From assembly GCA_964461435.1 (NCBI GenBank), contig CAYWUI010000012.1, positions 9,371-73,370 on the forward strand: a DNA stretch of 64,000 bases. Direction: 5' to 3'. This document shows positions 50,185-60,553 of this stretch, one piece after another (the stretch's first letter is position 1; every line of letters starts with the position of its first letter). Source of the DNA: G020354785 sp964461435. GTDB lineage: Bacteria > Bacteroidota > Bacteroidia > Bacteroidales > UBA10428. Made by a program: the position numbers and the translations under genes. The notes under the pieces were generated by a model that was not told the origin of the DNA, made no database searches, and saw only the letters and a list, made by a program, of their open reading frames with translations.

Positions 50185-52005
50185 ATGAGGCTATATATTT
50201 TGATATTGTCATTTTTGTACGGACTGCTAAACCTGCATGGCCAGGATGTTAATTTTACTGCTTCTGCCGTACCTGACGTACTTAGAACAGGTGAGCAGTT
50301 TCAGCTTGTTTATGAGCTGAATGCCAATCCCTCGGAATTAGAGATACCTGAATTAAATGACTTCCGACTGCTGGGAGGGCCAAGTACCAGTTCAAGCTCC
50401 AGCATTCAGATAATCAACGGCAAAACAACCAGGTCGGTGAGCTATTCATATACATATTACCTGCAGGCAATTAATGAAGGAACTTTTACAATACCGCCGG
50501 CAACAGCAAGAATTAAAAAAGATACTTACCAGTGCAATGCCGTAAAAATAGAAGTTGTCAAAGGCAGTACCCCGTCATCGCCGGCAGCAAAACCATCAGA
50601 TGAATCTGCTGAAAAACCCGCCGGTGTCATTAATGCACCTGCAAGTGAAAATCTGTTTATAAGGTTGCATGTCGATAAAACAAGTGCCTATGTAGGAGAA
50701 CAGATTATTGCATGGATAAAAATATATTCAAAAGTGAACTTGTCACAGGTAGATCCTAATTTTAAGGGACCGGACTTTAAAGGATTTTTCCAGCAGCCTG
50801 TTGAAATACCGGCCCTGAGGTCCCTGGAAAGGGAAAATGTTAATGGTGATATATATGGTACGGGAATCCTCAGAAAAGTGGTGCTCTACCCTCAGAGAGC
50901 AGGCGAATTTGTTATCCAGCCATTTGACATCGATGTTGCCTACCAGGAACAAATAAAGAGAAGATCAAGAAGTATATTCGATGATTTCTTTGGCCCTTCG
51001 GTGCAAAATGTGCCGGTTAAACTGACAAGTGAAAAAGTCAAACTAAACATCAAACCTTTACCCCTGAACAGACCTGCTTCATTTACCGGTGCCGTAGGCA
51101 GTTTTCAAATGGATGCATCAATTAATAAAACCAATATCACAACTAATGATGCTATAACTCTTAAGGTTAATATTTCAGGCAAAGGTAATGTTAAACTAAT
51201 TGACGACCTGAAGATAAATTTTCCACCCTCACTTGAAACATTTGAACCGGTTGTAAAGACTATTCAGGAAAATGCATTGTCAGGTCGTCAGTCATTTGAA
51301 TATACAATTATACCGCGATATGCCGGTAACTATAAAATAGCACCCGTAGAATTCGCATATTTTGATCCGTCATCAAGATCATATAAAACCTTGAAAACCC
51401 AGGAATTTAATATATCAGTGGCTAAAGGCAAGGAGGATACGACCGATGTCATAATTACAGGTCTGTCAAAAGAAGATATAAAATTGCTGGGGACTGATAT
51501 ACTTTTTATAAAAAGCAAACCATTTAAGATATTTAAAAATAACCGCTATTTAATCGGAACCCCGGCTTTCTACGCCACATACCTTGCATCATTGTTGTTA
51601 TTTATCATGATCATTATCCTCAGAAGAGAAAGGATCAAACGCAATTCAAATTTGAGCCTTGTAAAGAACAGACGTGCAAATAAATATGCACGAAGACGAT
51701 TGAGAAAAGCACTGGGCTTAATGAAACACAATAACCACGAAGCATTTTATGAGGAAGTTTTAAAAGCAATGTGGGGTTATCTCAGTGATAAGCTCAACAT
51801 TCCTGTAGCCAGTTTGTCAAAGGATACTTCAAGACAGGCATTAGTTGAAAATAACGTTGATGATGAACTTATAAATAAGTTTTTAGATATAGTTGATAAT
51901 TGTGAGTATGCAAGATATAGTCCGGGATATGAATCAGCAGAGATGAATAAACTTTATAATAATGCAATTAATACTATTATCAAACTTCAGCAAAAACTAA
52001 GATAA
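50185..52005 (+). CDS. batD: BatD, oxygen-tolerance protein
   Basis: 606 residues: signal peptide (ILILSFLYGLLNLHGQ), repeated immunoglobulin-like domains (DVNFTASAVPDVLRTGEQFQ, LFIRLHVDKTSAYVGEQIIA, FQMDASINKTNITTNDAITL), one membrane helix (YATYLASLLLFIMIIIL) and a cytosolic tail (RRLRKALGLMKHNNHEAFYE ... SLSKDTSRQALVENN). The order matches BatD. The last base of its stop codon is the first base of batE's ATG (TAATG), giving coupled translation. Confidence 0.92.
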   Translation: MRLYILILSFLYGLLNLHGQDVNFTASAVPDVLRTGEQFQLVYELNANPSELEIPELNDFRLLGGPSTSSSSSIQIINGKTTRSVSYSYTYYLQAINEGTFTIPPATARIKKDTYQCNAVKIEVVKGSTPSSPAAKPSDESAEKPAGVINAPASENLFIRLHVDKTSAYVGEQIIAWIKIYSKVNLSQVDPNFKGPDFKGFFQQPVEIPALRSLERENVNGDIYGTGILRKVVLYPQRAGEFVIQPFDIDVAYQEQIKRRSRSIFDDFFGPSVQNVPVKLTSEKVKLNIKPLPLNRPASFTGAVGSFQMDASINKTNITTNDAITLKVNISGKGNVKLIDDLKINFPPSLETFEPVVKTIQENALSGRQSFEYTIIPRYAGNYKIAPVEFAYFDPSSRSYKTLKTQEFNISVAKGKEDTTDVIITGLSKEDIKLLGTDILFIKSKPFKIFKNNRYLIGTPAFYATYLASLLLFIMIIILRRERIKRNSNLSLVKNRRANKYARRRLRKALGLMKHNNHEAFYEEVLKAMWGYLSDKLNIPVASLSKDTSRQALVENNVDDELINKFLDIVDNCEYARYSPGYESAEMNKLYNNAINTIIKLQQKLR

Positions 52006-52760
52006 TGAAATCGGCAATAATTATTATTATAATAAATTCATTCATGTCCTGTTTATTCGCATTTCAACCTGACTCGCTAATAAGAACAGGTAATGAATCA
52101 TATGCGAAGGGGTTATATTATTATGCAATCGATGTCTATGAGCAGGTTGTCGATTCAGGTTACGAGGCCCCGGAATTATACTATAATCTGGGTAATGCTT
52201 ATTACAAAGTTGATAAAATACCAATGGCAATCCTGAATTATGAGAGGGCAAAAATACTGGATCCCTATGACGATGATATTAAACATAATCTTGCTTTGGC
52301 TAATGCCCGGGTAATAGACAAGATAGACATAATACCTGAGTTTTTTATGAAAAACTGGGTAAGAGATATTGTTAATATTACGAGCTCCGATGAGTGGGCA
52401 ATAATTAGTATCTCGACCTTTGTTCTGTTTCTGTTATTGTTTTTAATTTATTTGTTTTCTGCCAGGGTTGGAATAAAGAAGTTATCTTTCTGGTGCGCGA
52501 TTCTGATACTTTTTATTTCTGTATCTGCATTCTATTCTGCCTTGAAGCGTAAGCAATTTCTGACATTAAAGAATGCTGCAATAATTATTTCTCCCACTGT
52601 AACAGCAAAGAGCTCGCCTGCTGAATCGGGAGTTGATTTGTTTATTATCCACGAGGGTACGAAGGTAATAATTGAGGATAGTATTGATGTATGGAACAGG
52701 ATAAGAATAGGTGACGGTACAAAGGGATGGATTAAAAAAGATGACAGGGAGCTTATCTGA
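52005..52760 (+). CDS. batE: BatE, TPR and SH3-like membrane protein
   Basis: 251 residues: signal peptide (IIIIINSFMSCLFAFQ), TPR repeats (PELYYNLGNAYYKVDKIPMA, ILNYERAKILDPYDDDIKHN), two membrane helices (IISISTFVLFLLLFLIYLFS, FWCAILILFISVSAFYSAL) and a C-terminal bacterial SH3-like domain (AIIISPTVTAKSSPAESGVD, DVWNRIRIGDGTKGWIKKDD). It is the last gene of the operon. Its 3' end overlaps the convergent universal-stress gene by 8 bp. Confidence 0.9.
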   Translation: MKSAIIIIIINSFMSCLFAFQPDSLIRTGNESYAKGLYYYAIDVYEQVVDSGYEAPELYYNLGNAYYKVDKIPMAILNYERAKILDPYDDDIKHNLALANARVIDKIDIIPEFFMKNWVRDIVNITSSDEWAIISISTFVLFLLLFLIYLFSARVGIKKLSFWCAILILFISVSAFYSALKRKQFLTLKNAAIIISPTVTAKSSPAESGVDLFIIHEGTKVIIEDSIDVWNRIRIGDGTKGWIKKDDRELI

Positions 52761-53568
52761 ATCCTGCAAATCTTCTTAAGTCTGTTCTCGGATTTAAGCA
52801 CATCACAGGTACCTTGTATTTATTGGTAATATATTTCTGGTCTTTTAAACCAAAGAGAATTTTATCAAATGTAATACGCCGGCTTAACATAATAATTAAT
52901 AAATCTGCATCTATAAAGTTTGAGAATTCAATAGCCTCTTCTACAAAAGATTTCTTTCCCCTGGCATGGACAAGTTCAAATCCAATGTTTCTGCCTTCAA
53001 GAAAACGGGTAGCAAATTTCAGATTATTTCTGATCCTGTAATCAGTAGAATTGGGACGGAAAAGATATACACTGGGGGTGTAAATTTTTGTAAGAAAATT
53101 AATCCATTTAAGCTTTTCTTTATTTTCAAATCTGAAGTCAATAGGGACAATTACCTGTTTGATAATATCTCTCTTTGGAGGCGCCTGTATAACTATAAAA
53201 GGGATCTTTGAACCATACATCACTTTTATTGCCCTGCTTCCTGTAAACCTCTGAATACCTGTTGGACCGCTCGTCTTCATTATAACCAGGTTTGCATCAA
53301 TGTTGGTCGCCACGTCTTTTATTGCTTCCGACACTTTACCCGGCCTGACCAATACCCTGGGCAGAATATGATATTTTTTTTGTGTTTCTTCAGCCAGTTC
53401 AGTCAGCTTTTCATTTACCCGGATTTCATCCTTAAGATTGTCAATTATATTAAGCAGAGTAAGATCACTGTCAAGCAACTTGGCAATTTGCACACCATGT
53501 TGAAGTGCATAATCCGACAGGATCGTGAAATCATAGGGAAGGAGTATGGTTCTTATTGTTTCTTTCAT
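52753..53568 (-). CDS. Universal stress protein, tandem two-domain
   Basis: 271 residues with two UspA-type domains. The first begins RTILLPYDFTILSDYALQHG and has DANLVIMKTSGPTG and the phosphate-loop-like FTGSRAIKVM. The second begins QVIVPIDFRFENKEKLKWIN and has DADLLIIMLSRR. The G-2x-G-9x-G-S/T ATP motif is partly kept in the first domain and degenerate in the second. Probably cytosolic; its trigger is unknown. It is single and convergent with batE. Confidence 0.85.
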   Translation of the reverse strand: MKETIRTILLPYDFTILSDYALQHGVQIAKLLDSDLTLLNIIDNLKDEIRVNEKLTELAEETQKKYHILPRVLVRPGKVSEAIKDVATNIDANLVIMKTSGPTGIQRFTGSRAIKVMYGSKIPFIVIQAPPKRDIIKQVIVPIDFRFENKEKLKWINFLTKIYTPSVYLFRPNSTDYRIRNNLKFATRFLEGRNIGFELVHARGKKSFVEEAIEFSNFIDADLLIIMLSRRITFDKILFGLKDQKYITNKYKVPVMCLNPRTDLRRFAGFR

Positions 53569-53920
53569 GTCTGAAATTATTAAAAGAAAATTGATAATCC
53601 AGGTTTATTATCTTTATGTAAATATAATAGTTATGATGTTAATATTCAATAGTTTATCCAATAAAATTTAATTTACATCAATAAATAATATTGTATAACA
53701 GCTGCATAGGGCACTCTTTATATATGGTGAAGGACTGCAAATAATATATCTTTTATTTTATTTACAATGATTTATTATACAGATTTTAATTAAATATTAA
53801 TATTAAAGTTACTATTTTTAATTTTCTATTTATAATTTATTATAAACAATGTTGTATTCCAAATATGGGTATAAATTGTTACTTATTATTGTGAACTGAT
53901 ATTTTAAAATTGAATGGGAA
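53569..53920. other. Gene-free AT-rich region upstream of the carbon-starvation gene
   Basis: About 350 bp between the divergent universal-stress and carbon-starvation genes. It is extremely AT-rich, contains no coding-like frame, and presumably holds both promoters. I could not pick a convincing -7/-33 pair, terminator or operator in it. Confidence 0.5.
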
Positions 53921-55624
53921 ATGAATACTGTTATACTTATGGTTTTAGCCTTTGGGGGCTATGTAATTGCTTACATAACATATGGCAGGTACATAGCAAG
54001 AAAAATACTGGTTGTTTCAGATAAAAACAAAATGCCCGCACACCAGTTTAAAGATGGCATAGACTATGTGCCAACAAAAAGAAGCATAGTATTCGGCCAT
54101 CATTTTACAACAATTGCGGGTATAGGCCCTATTGTCGGTCCGGCAATCGGAGTAATATGGGGCTGGGTACCGGCCTTTTTGTGGGTATTCTTCGGATCTA
54201 TATTTATGGGCGGAGTGCATGATTTTGCTACACTAGTAATATCTGCAAGAAACCAGGGTAGGTCAATAGGAGATTTGACAGGAAATATCGTCAATAATTC
54301 GACCCGTTACGCATTTCAGTTTCTGATTCAGTTTTTGTTATGGATGGTATTGGCGCTCTTTACGATTATTGTTGCAACATTGTTTGTTGAATACCCGGCA
54401 TCGGTATTTCCTGTGTGGTTTCAGATCCCTGTTGCCGTATGGCTCGGATGGCAAATTAGGAAAGGCAGGAATGAGTTCATATATTCGGTCATCGCCGTTT
54501 TATTAATGTACATTTCAATTATTGCAGGGCCTTATATTGAAATAGAATTTACATTTTTTAATAATGAAGTAGACAGGAAACTGTTATGGGGCCTTTTAAT
54601 ACTTATATATGTGTTTTTTGCTTCAACAGTGCCTGTAAACAAACTATTACAGCCCAGGGATTACATAAATTCCCATCAGTTGCTGATAGTCATGGTTCTG
54701 CTGGTGCTGGGAACAATCATTGCTCATCCCCAGATTACAGCTCCTGCTTTTAATCACGTTGCACATAAAAATGATCCCACTTTACCCGGACTGATGCCAA
54801 TGTTATTCATTACCATTGCCTGTGGTGCTATTTCAGGATTTCATTCTTTGGCAAGCTCCGGTACAACAGTTAAACAGGTTAATAAAGAAAAAGATTCGAT
54901 ATTCATAGGCTACGGGGGGATGATACTTGAAGGATTTTTAGCTATCCTCGTAATTATTGCTGTAGTGGGGGGGCTGGGAAGATCGGAATTTTTCTCTCAT
55001 TATTCATCATGGAAGGAAATTGCAGGCGGCATAGACATAAGTCCCAAAATTGCAGCTTTCGTCAATGGAGCCTCGAAATTGTTGTACAGCATAGGTATTC
55101 CCTTGGAGTTTGGTAAAGTGTTGATCGTTGTGTTTGTAGTAAGTTTTGCAAATACTACACTTGACTCAGCTACAAGAATACAGAGGCTCTCCCTGCAGGA
55201 AATATTTAAAACAAAAAGGGGAACCATAGTAAGACCCGTAAATAGCAGGTACTTTGCAACCTTGATAGTTGTTTTGCTGGCAGCCATAATAATATATTAT
55301 CAAATAAAAGCTGAGCAGGCACTTAGACTATGGCTTATGTTCGGCGCAATGAATCAGCTTCTTGCTGCACTCGGCCTGGGGATAATCAGCATTTACCTCT
55401 ATCATATAGGGAAGAATTATCTTGTTGCCTTCATTCCCATGTTATTTGTCCTCACAATTACTGTGTGGGCCATGATTAATAATGTCCTGAGTTTATCAAA
55501 ACCCGCGGTCATTAAAGAAAAAGAATCAATACTACTGCTAACAATTGCCGTTCTTGTCCTGTTACTTACAGCGTGGATGCTAATAAGCGGAGTGAGGTCA
55601 TTATTTATCAACAGAAACAGGTAG
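53921..55624 (+). CDS. cstA: CstA-type carbon-starvation peptide transporter
   Basis: 567 residues with about fourteen membrane helices. CstA motifs are conserved: DGIDYVPTKRSIVFGHHFTT at the start of the core, IAGIGPIVGPAIGVIWGWVP, GGVHDFATLVISARNQGRS, the central FITIACGAISGFHSLASSGTT and FVVSFANTTLDSATRIQRL. Family members import peptides or pyruvate under starvation. The gene stands alone with a 350-bp upstream region, suggesting its own regulation. Confidence 0.92.
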   Translation: MNTVILMVLAFGGYVIAYITYGRYIARKILVVSDKNKMPAHQFKDGIDYVPTKRSIVFGHHFTTIAGIGPIVGPAIGVIWGWVPAFLWVFFGSIFMGGVHDFATLVISARNQGRSIGDLTGNIVNNSTRYAFQFLIQFLLWMVLALFTIIVATLFVEYPASVFPVWFQIPVAVWLGWQIRKGRNEFIYSVIAVLLMYISIIAGPYIEIEFTFFNNEVDRKLLWGLLILIYVFFASTVPVNKLLQPRDYINSHQLLIVMVLLVLGTIIAHPQITAPAFNHVAHKNDPTLPGLMPMLFITIACGAISGFHSLASSGTTVKQVNKEKDSIFIGYGGMILEGFLAILVIIAVVGGLGRSEFFSHYSSWKEIAGGIDISPKIAAFVNGASKLLYSIGIPLEFGKVLIVVFVVSFANTTLDSATRIQRLSLQEIFKTKRGTIVRPVNSRYFATLIVVLLAAIIIYYQIKAEQALRLWLMFGAMNQLLAALGLGIISIYLYHIGKNYLVAFIPMLFVLTITVWAMINNVLSLSKPAVIKEKESILLLTIAVLVLLLTAWMLISGVRSLFINRNR

Positions 55625-55654
55625 CTTTCATCTTCTTAAGAACTTTTTACAGAT

Positions 55655-55924
55655 TTAAAACCTTACATCAAAGAATTCAAAATTTTTCAGTCCGGCATCC
55701 TCAACGCTAATATATTCAATATAGGCGGAATCGGGTCCTTTCCTGCACCAGTTAATAAATTCGGTGACATTCTTTTCATGTCCCTCAGCTTCAATATAAA
55801 CACTGCCGTCAGGCATGTTCCTGACATATCCTTTTATTCCGTAATTTCTGGCAGCAAGTCTTGCCGAATACCTGAATCCTACACCCTGAACCCTTCCGAA
55901 TATTTGAATATTTTTATGTTTCAT
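55655..55924 (-). CDS. acyP: Acylphosphatase
   Basis: 89 residues. The active-site motif is GRVQGVGFRYSARLAARNYG (Arg in GFRYS) with IKGYVRNMPDGSVYIEAEGH, the acceptor Asn in RNMPDG, and a C-terminal NFEFFDVRF. It hydrolyses carboxyl-phosphate bonds. It lies on the minus strand between the CstA and DUF2784 genes. Confidence 0.93.
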   Translation of the reverse strand: MKHKNIQIFGRVQGVGFRYSARLAARNYGIKGYVRNMPDGSVYIEAEGHEKNVTEFINWCRKGPDSAYIEYISVEDAGLKNFEFFDVRF

Positions 55925-55984
55925 TAACCAATAAATTAGGTAATTTTAGTGTTATAATTCATGTCATAAAATTAACATAATACT

Positions 55985-56362
55985 ATGTTAAAATTACTTG
56001 ATTTTTTCTTTCTTGTATTTCATACCATATTAATATTCTTTAATCTGTTTGGATGGATATTCAGGAAAACCAGGAAACTTAATTTAATAACCCTGTCTCT
56101 TACCTGTGCCTCCTGGTTTATTTTAGGTATTTTCTATGGATTAGGTTACTGTCCGTTTACAGACTGGCATTTTCAAGTACTAACAAAAATGGGTCATACA
56201 GATTTACCTGACTCATATACAAAATACCTGGCAGACAGGCTTACGGGCTGTGATTTTAGTCAGGGTTTTATTAATACTGTTACTCTTTTTTCGTTTCTCG
56301 CTGCATTTACAGTTTCAATATATTTAAATATCAGGGATTACAAAAGAAAGTTAAAGCAGTAA
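55985..56362 (+). CDS. DUF2784 membrane protein
   Basis: 125 residues with about four membrane helices. The family pattern is LLDFFFLVFHTILIFFNLFG, LTLSLTCASWFILGIFYGLG and YCPFTDWHFQVL, with the conserved YCPFTDW. The function is unknown. It lies divergently from acyP with 60 bp between, and ends 9 bp before the convergent hybrid kinase. Confidence 0.8.
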   Translation: MLKLLDFFFLVFHTILIFFNLFGWIFRKTRKLNLITLSLTCASWFILGIFYGLGYCPFTDWHFQVLTKMGHTDLPDSYTKYLADRLTGCDFSQGFINTVTLFSFLAAFTVSIYLNIRDYKRKLKQ

Positions 56363-56371
56363 GAACAGGAA

Positions 56372-57955
56372 CTATTCATTAAGGTATTTGTTTATCAGGC
56401 TCAGTAGCTTTTCTATCTCGATGGGTTTGGTTATTATATCATTGCAGCCTGCCTTAAGGCATTTTTCTTTCTCATCCTTGAGCACCAATGCAGTTTGTGC
56501 TATTACAGGAATGTCTTTATTAAGTTTCCGTATCCGGAGGGTAGCCTCAAAACCACTAATATCAGGCAGCTTTAGATCCATTAATATTAAGTCAATTTTA
56601 TTTATAGATTTACACAGATCAATGGCTTGATATCCGTTGTCGGCATGTATTATCTGTGCATCAGTGTTATGAAGCAGGGCTTCAAGAAACTTATAATTTA
56701 CCTCATCATCCTCGACAACAAGAATTATCCTGTCTTTCCAACTGAACTGGGACAGGGCAGGAGCTTCATCAGCCTCCTCAATTATATCATGATGGGGCAG
56801 TTCTTCATAGGGGATTTGAAAGTAGTAAGTCGCACCTGCGCCCGGTTCTGATTCCAGCCATATTTTGCCACCCATAAGTTTAACCAGACCTTTGGAAATT
56901 GTAAGACTTAATCCCAGTCCTTCAAATTTCTTGACAATTGTTTCCTGCACCTGCGAGAGCCTGTCGAATATATATTTTTGTTCATCAGCAGTAAAGCCTG
57001 TTCCCGAGTCTTTAACATAGAATTCAAGTTTTGTGTCGTCAGCTTTATAATAGCCGATTTCTATAGTCCCCCTGTCAGTAAAATATAATGAAGTATTCAG
57101 CACATCTGACAATATCTGTGTTATTCTTCCCGAATCCGTATACCCGATAATTTCCTCGTTTGGAGGCAAACTAATCTTTATTGAAACATTATCCTTGTTA
57201 AGCTTGGATTTCTGCCTGTTGAAACTTACTAATAATTCATTTAGTAATAAATTAAAATTACATGGGGACTTGTTAATTTTTAAATCGCCTGTTTCATATT
57301 TTGCCAGCTCAGATATATCATCAACAAGCTTTTGCAGTTGCTGGCCCTGATGTTTTATTATTTTAAAGTATTCATTCCGCGTTCTGGCATCAAGATTTCC
57401 AATGTTCAGCAATTCGGCGAAACCTATAATAGAATTCATAGGTGTTCTTATTTCATGGGAAATGTTTGCAAGAAAAATGTTCTTTTGCATATTTATTTCT
57501 TCAGCTTTCTCCTTAATTCTAAGAGCTTCTCTTCTGAATTTTTCCTGTTTTGTAATGTCACATAAGGTTCCTATAGTCAAAAGGTTCCTGTTCTTAATCC
57601 CATTGAGATTTGTGATGCGCATTGAGACATATATTGCTTCTTTAGCTTCCGAATTGAACCTTGTCATTTTAAAGCTGCACTCAGCAGAATCCTGGTCAGC
57701 AGTCCCTTTATTAAGGTATTGTTCAAGATTTTGCCTGTCCTCAGAACAAATATTATTCAGGAAATCTTCTACAGGCAAGGTTAAGTCATTAGTCTTAATG
57801 CCAATTATTTCAGCCGCCAGTTCAGAAAAATGCATTATATCACTGCCCTGAGTTTTTGTCCAGTATCCAATATTCTCAAGTTCAAGTACTTTTATTAATT
57901 GGCGATAAAGAGGAAATGATTCAGGTTTTCTTTTTTTATTTCTTCTGGGTTCCAT
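56372..57955 (-). CDS. Hybrid PAS sensor histidine kinase with receiver domain
   Basis: 527 residues, no membrane helix. A PAS domain (~10-145) is followed by the dimerisation domain with FLANISHEIRTPMNSIIGFA (phosphoacceptor His), the ATPase domain (KFYVKDSGTGFTADEQKYIF, VKKFEGLGLSLTISKGLVKL) and a C-terminal receiver (ILVVEDDEVNYKFLEALLHN, LILMDLKLPDISGFEATLRI, NDIITKPIEIEKL). It probably takes its signal from the membrane-bound GAF/PAS sensor gene upstream on the same strand, 59 bp away. Output is likely through the nearby single-domain receivers. Confidence 0.9.
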   Translation of the reverse strand: MEPRRNKKRKPESFPLYRQLIKVLELENIGYWTKTQGSDIMHFSELAAEIIGIKTNDLTLPVEDFLNNICSEDRQNLEQYLNKGTADQDSAECSFKMTRFNSEAKEAIYVSMRITNLNGIKNRNLLTIGTLCDITKQEKFRREALRIKEKAEEINMQKNIFLANISHEIRTPMNSIIGFAELLNIGNLDARTRNEYFKIIKHQGQQLQKLVDDISELAKYETGDLKINKSPCNFNLLLNELLVSFNRQKSKLNKDNVSIKISLPPNEEIIGYTDSGRITQILSDVLNTSLYFTDRGTIEIGYYKADDTKLEFYVKDSGTGFTADEQKYIFDRLSQVQETIVKKFEGLGLSLTISKGLVKLMGGKIWLESEPGAGATYYFQIPYEELPHHDIIEEADEAPALSQFSWKDRIILVVEDDEVNYKFLEALLHNTDAQIIHADNGYQAIDLCKSINKIDLILMDLKLPDISGFEATLRIRKLNKDIPVIAQTALVLKDEKEKCLKAGCNDIITKPIEIEKLLSLINKYLNE

Positions 57956-58014
57956 CTTTCTTTTGCATTATCCACTTCATTTTATCGGGGTTAATCATGC
58001 TGCAATAATACGGA

Positions 58015-60279
58015 TTACATATAAGTGATAAAGGCAGTATATGTTATTTCATCTTCAAGCCTGGTTCTGGATAAAAGTATCTCTACTTCTTTTTCTTTCC
58101 TGTCTTTGGTTAATATTTTAACTTTCTTCCTTGTATTGATAATTTTATTATCACCAGGACCAGCAAAGGCTGCAACAAATTCATCATTGTCTATTATTTT
58201 ATCTGAGAACAAAACACCAATATCCTGGTTTAGAACTTCGCTTCTGTGATGGCCCCACAATTTTTCAGCAGCCTTATTAAAAAATAATATCTTATTATCA
58301 CTGCCGATAGTTACTATTGCATCTAAAAATTCTTCAAGAGTCTTTTCATTCCTGTTTTTAATCTTTTCTATCATATTGAACTGATGTTTCATCTCAAGTT
58401 TTTCTTCCCTCAGTTTTCTGCTAAGTTCTTTTTTAGATTCACGCAATAGTTTTTCCTGGTTTCTAAGAATTTCGGTCTGTTCCCTTAAGTTTATTTCCAT
58501 TTGCTTTTCATTTGTAACATCCTGTCCGATAAAGAATATCTTGTCTGCATCGCCATACATATCATATATTACACTGAAGGCTCCCCTTATCCATTTTTCT
58601 TCATCATTTTTGGTTTTAACCTTAAACTGCCCCTGAAATCCAATGCCCTTAATTACGGTTTCCCATTTTTTATTAAAACTATCCAGTTCCAGGGGACTTA
58701 TCAGGTCAAACACAGAAAGGGATGCCAGTTCAGTGTTTGTGTATTTGAAGATATGTTGAAATGATTCGTTATAATCAGTGATATTCCCATTTATATCGAA
58801 CTCAATTTTTATTCCTGAACGGTTTACTGAATCAATTATACCTTCCATCTTCAGGCTAAGGCTCTTATGTTCGGTAGTATCAATTGCAAGAAAAAGGATC
58901 TTATCCACCTTTTTATCTTCGCGCTTTATACAGGTATATGTTGCCATTGTCCATAGGTCTTTTCCTGCTTTTGTAATATGTTTCATATATCCTTCAAAAT
59001 GCCTGCCTCCTTTTGAAAGGTTATCCCATATTTCATTAAACCACTTGCTGTCTTTTTTACCAATGAATTCAGATATATGTTTCCCTTCCACTTCTTCGGA
59101 AAGAGAATATCCAAGCTTATTAAGGAATTTTGTATTGGCATATAACAAATAACCTTCTTTATCATATTCGGCACGAATCATAGTATGATTTACAGTATTT
59201 TCCAAAAGGACAAACTTTTCAGCCTGTCTTGTTGCTTCTTCCTGTGTAGCCTGCAATTCTTCCATATTTTGTCTCATCTCTTCTTCCTGAGAGGCAAGTG
59301 CTTCGGTCTTAGCTTTTGTTTCTTCAAGCAGCCTGGACGTTTTTATATTTATCTCAGCCATTGATAATGTAGAGGCGATATTCTCAGCAATTTTTTCGAC
59401 AAAATCAACCTGATGCGGCTCGATTTTATTTAAGGAAGCAAATTCAATAGCCCCAAAAAGCTCCTCATCTTTTATTAATGGAACTATCAGTATTGATTTG
59501 GGATTCGTGAATCCCAGTCCGGATGTTACATTTACATAATCATCGGGAACATCAGTTATATATATTGATTTCTTTTCTGCAGCACTTGTACCAATTAATC
59601 CGTCACCCCATTCAATTTGCTTATTGGCAAACTTTTTTCTGTCATAAGCAAAAAAAGCTGTCATATCAAAATATTTCTTTTGCCCATCGTCATTTCTGAG
59701 TATATAAAACCCACCCTGCGTCGCGTTTATATATTTTGTCAGCTCCTTTATCACATTAAATGACAGCGATTCAATATTATCTATCTCATTTCTCAGTATA
59801 TCGCCAAACCTTGCAAGTCCCTCGGCAATCCAGTTTCTTTGTTCATCTTCCTTTCTTCGTTTAAGGTCTTTCTCTTTATTATCTTTTAACTTATCCCTGA
59901 GGTTTAATAAAGATTTGCCAAGGCTGTCATTTTTATCACTTTCGAAATCCTTTGAAAAATCTTCCTGTATTAAATTTTTAGTGAACTCTTCTATTCTTTG
60001 GGTTTTATGTTTTTCGGAATCTATAATTTTTTGTTTTTTTCCTATAATTTTTGAGAAATATTTTACAGAAAAAAAGGTTGCCAGGGGAATAATAATTATC
60101 AGTGATGAGATAATATAGTGTATGGGATTTTGAGCATAAAGTCTAACAAAGTCAGTTAAAGTGTAGGAGAAACTTTCGTGAAGTATAATATCAATGAATA
60201 TGGCAGCAACAGGAAAAAGCAAAGAAATAATAATAGCCAGGATTGTTAATTGGACAATAGATTCTTTTTTATTTTCCAT
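58015..60279 (-). CDS. Membrane-anchored GAF/multi-PAS sensor protein without output domain
   Basis: 754 residues. Two N-terminal membrane helices (LTILAIIISLLFPVAAIFID and YIISSLIIIIPLATFFSVKY) flank a short loop. A linker coiled coil leads to a GAF domain (~155-310, RFGDILRNEIDNIESLSFNV ... FGAIEFASLNKIEPHQ). A long coiled coil (EEEMRQNMEELQATQEEATR) precedes three PAS domains (NHTMIRAEYDKEGYLLYANT, SGIKIEFDINGNITDYNESF, FLDAIVTIGSDNKILFFNKA). It ends at LSRTRLEDEITYTAFITYM with no kinase, cyclase or methyl-accepting domain. It probably signals to the adjacent hybrid kinase. Confidence 0.8.
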   Translation of the reverse strand: MENKKESIVQLTILAIIISLLFPVAAIFIDIILHESFSYTLTDFVRLYAQNPIHYIISSLIIIIPLATFFSVKYFSKIIGKKQKIIDSEKHKTQRIEEFTKNLIQEDFSKDFESDKNDSLGKSLLNLRDKLKDNKEKDLKRRKEDEQRNWIAEGLARFGDILRNEIDNIESLSFNVIKELTKYINATQGGFYILRNDDGQKKYFDMTAFFAYDRKKFANKQIEWGDGLIGTSAAEKKSIYITDVPDDYVNVTSGLGFTNPKSILIVPLIKDEELFGAIEFASLNKIEPHQVDFVEKIAENIASTLSMAEINIKTSRLLEETKAKTEALASQEEEMRQNMEELQATQEEATRQAEKFVLLENTVNHTMIRAEYDKEGYLLYANTKFLNKLGYSLSEEVEGKHISEFIGKKDSKWFNEIWDNLSKGGRHFEGYMKHITKAGKDLWTMATYTCIKREDKKVDKILFLAIDTTEHKSLSLKMEGIIDSVNRSGIKIEFDINGNITDYNESFQHIFKYTNTELASLSVFDLISPLELDSFNKKWETVIKGIGFQGQFKVKTKNDEEKWIRGAFSVIYDMYGDADKIFFIGQDVTNEKQMEINLREQTEILRNQEKLLRESKKELSRKLREEKLEMKHQFNMIEKIKNRNEKTLEEFLDAIVTIGSDNKILFFNKAAEKLWGHHRSEVLNQDIGVLFSDKIIDNDEFVAAFAGPGDNKIINTRKKVKILTKDRKEKEVEILLSRTRLEDEITYTAFITYM

Positions 60280-60553
60280 AAGGATAATATTAAATAACTT
60301 TTTAATACCGAAAGACTATATCTAAAAATAATTAATATTTCTTTAAAATAATATTTTTAATAAAACTTTATTGAACAAGCTGCAGTTTTTTATTAATACC
60401 GGGCACTTGATATAAATAATCTACAGGACAATATCTATACCGGGCTAACAAGTTATAAATATTGCTGTAAGGGGAAGATTATTAGTCCGGTTGCAGGATT
60501 ATTTTAAGGAAGAGCGCTGCATTAAAGCTCTGAAACGATAATTTATTGCTAAT

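Noticed and set aside
43968..52760. MoxR/VWA cluster as a ternary defence-type system
   Set aside because: MoxR-VWA pairs also occur in defence contexts, but the gene order moxR, DUF58, batA-E is the known aerotolerance operon and no nuclease or other effector is present.
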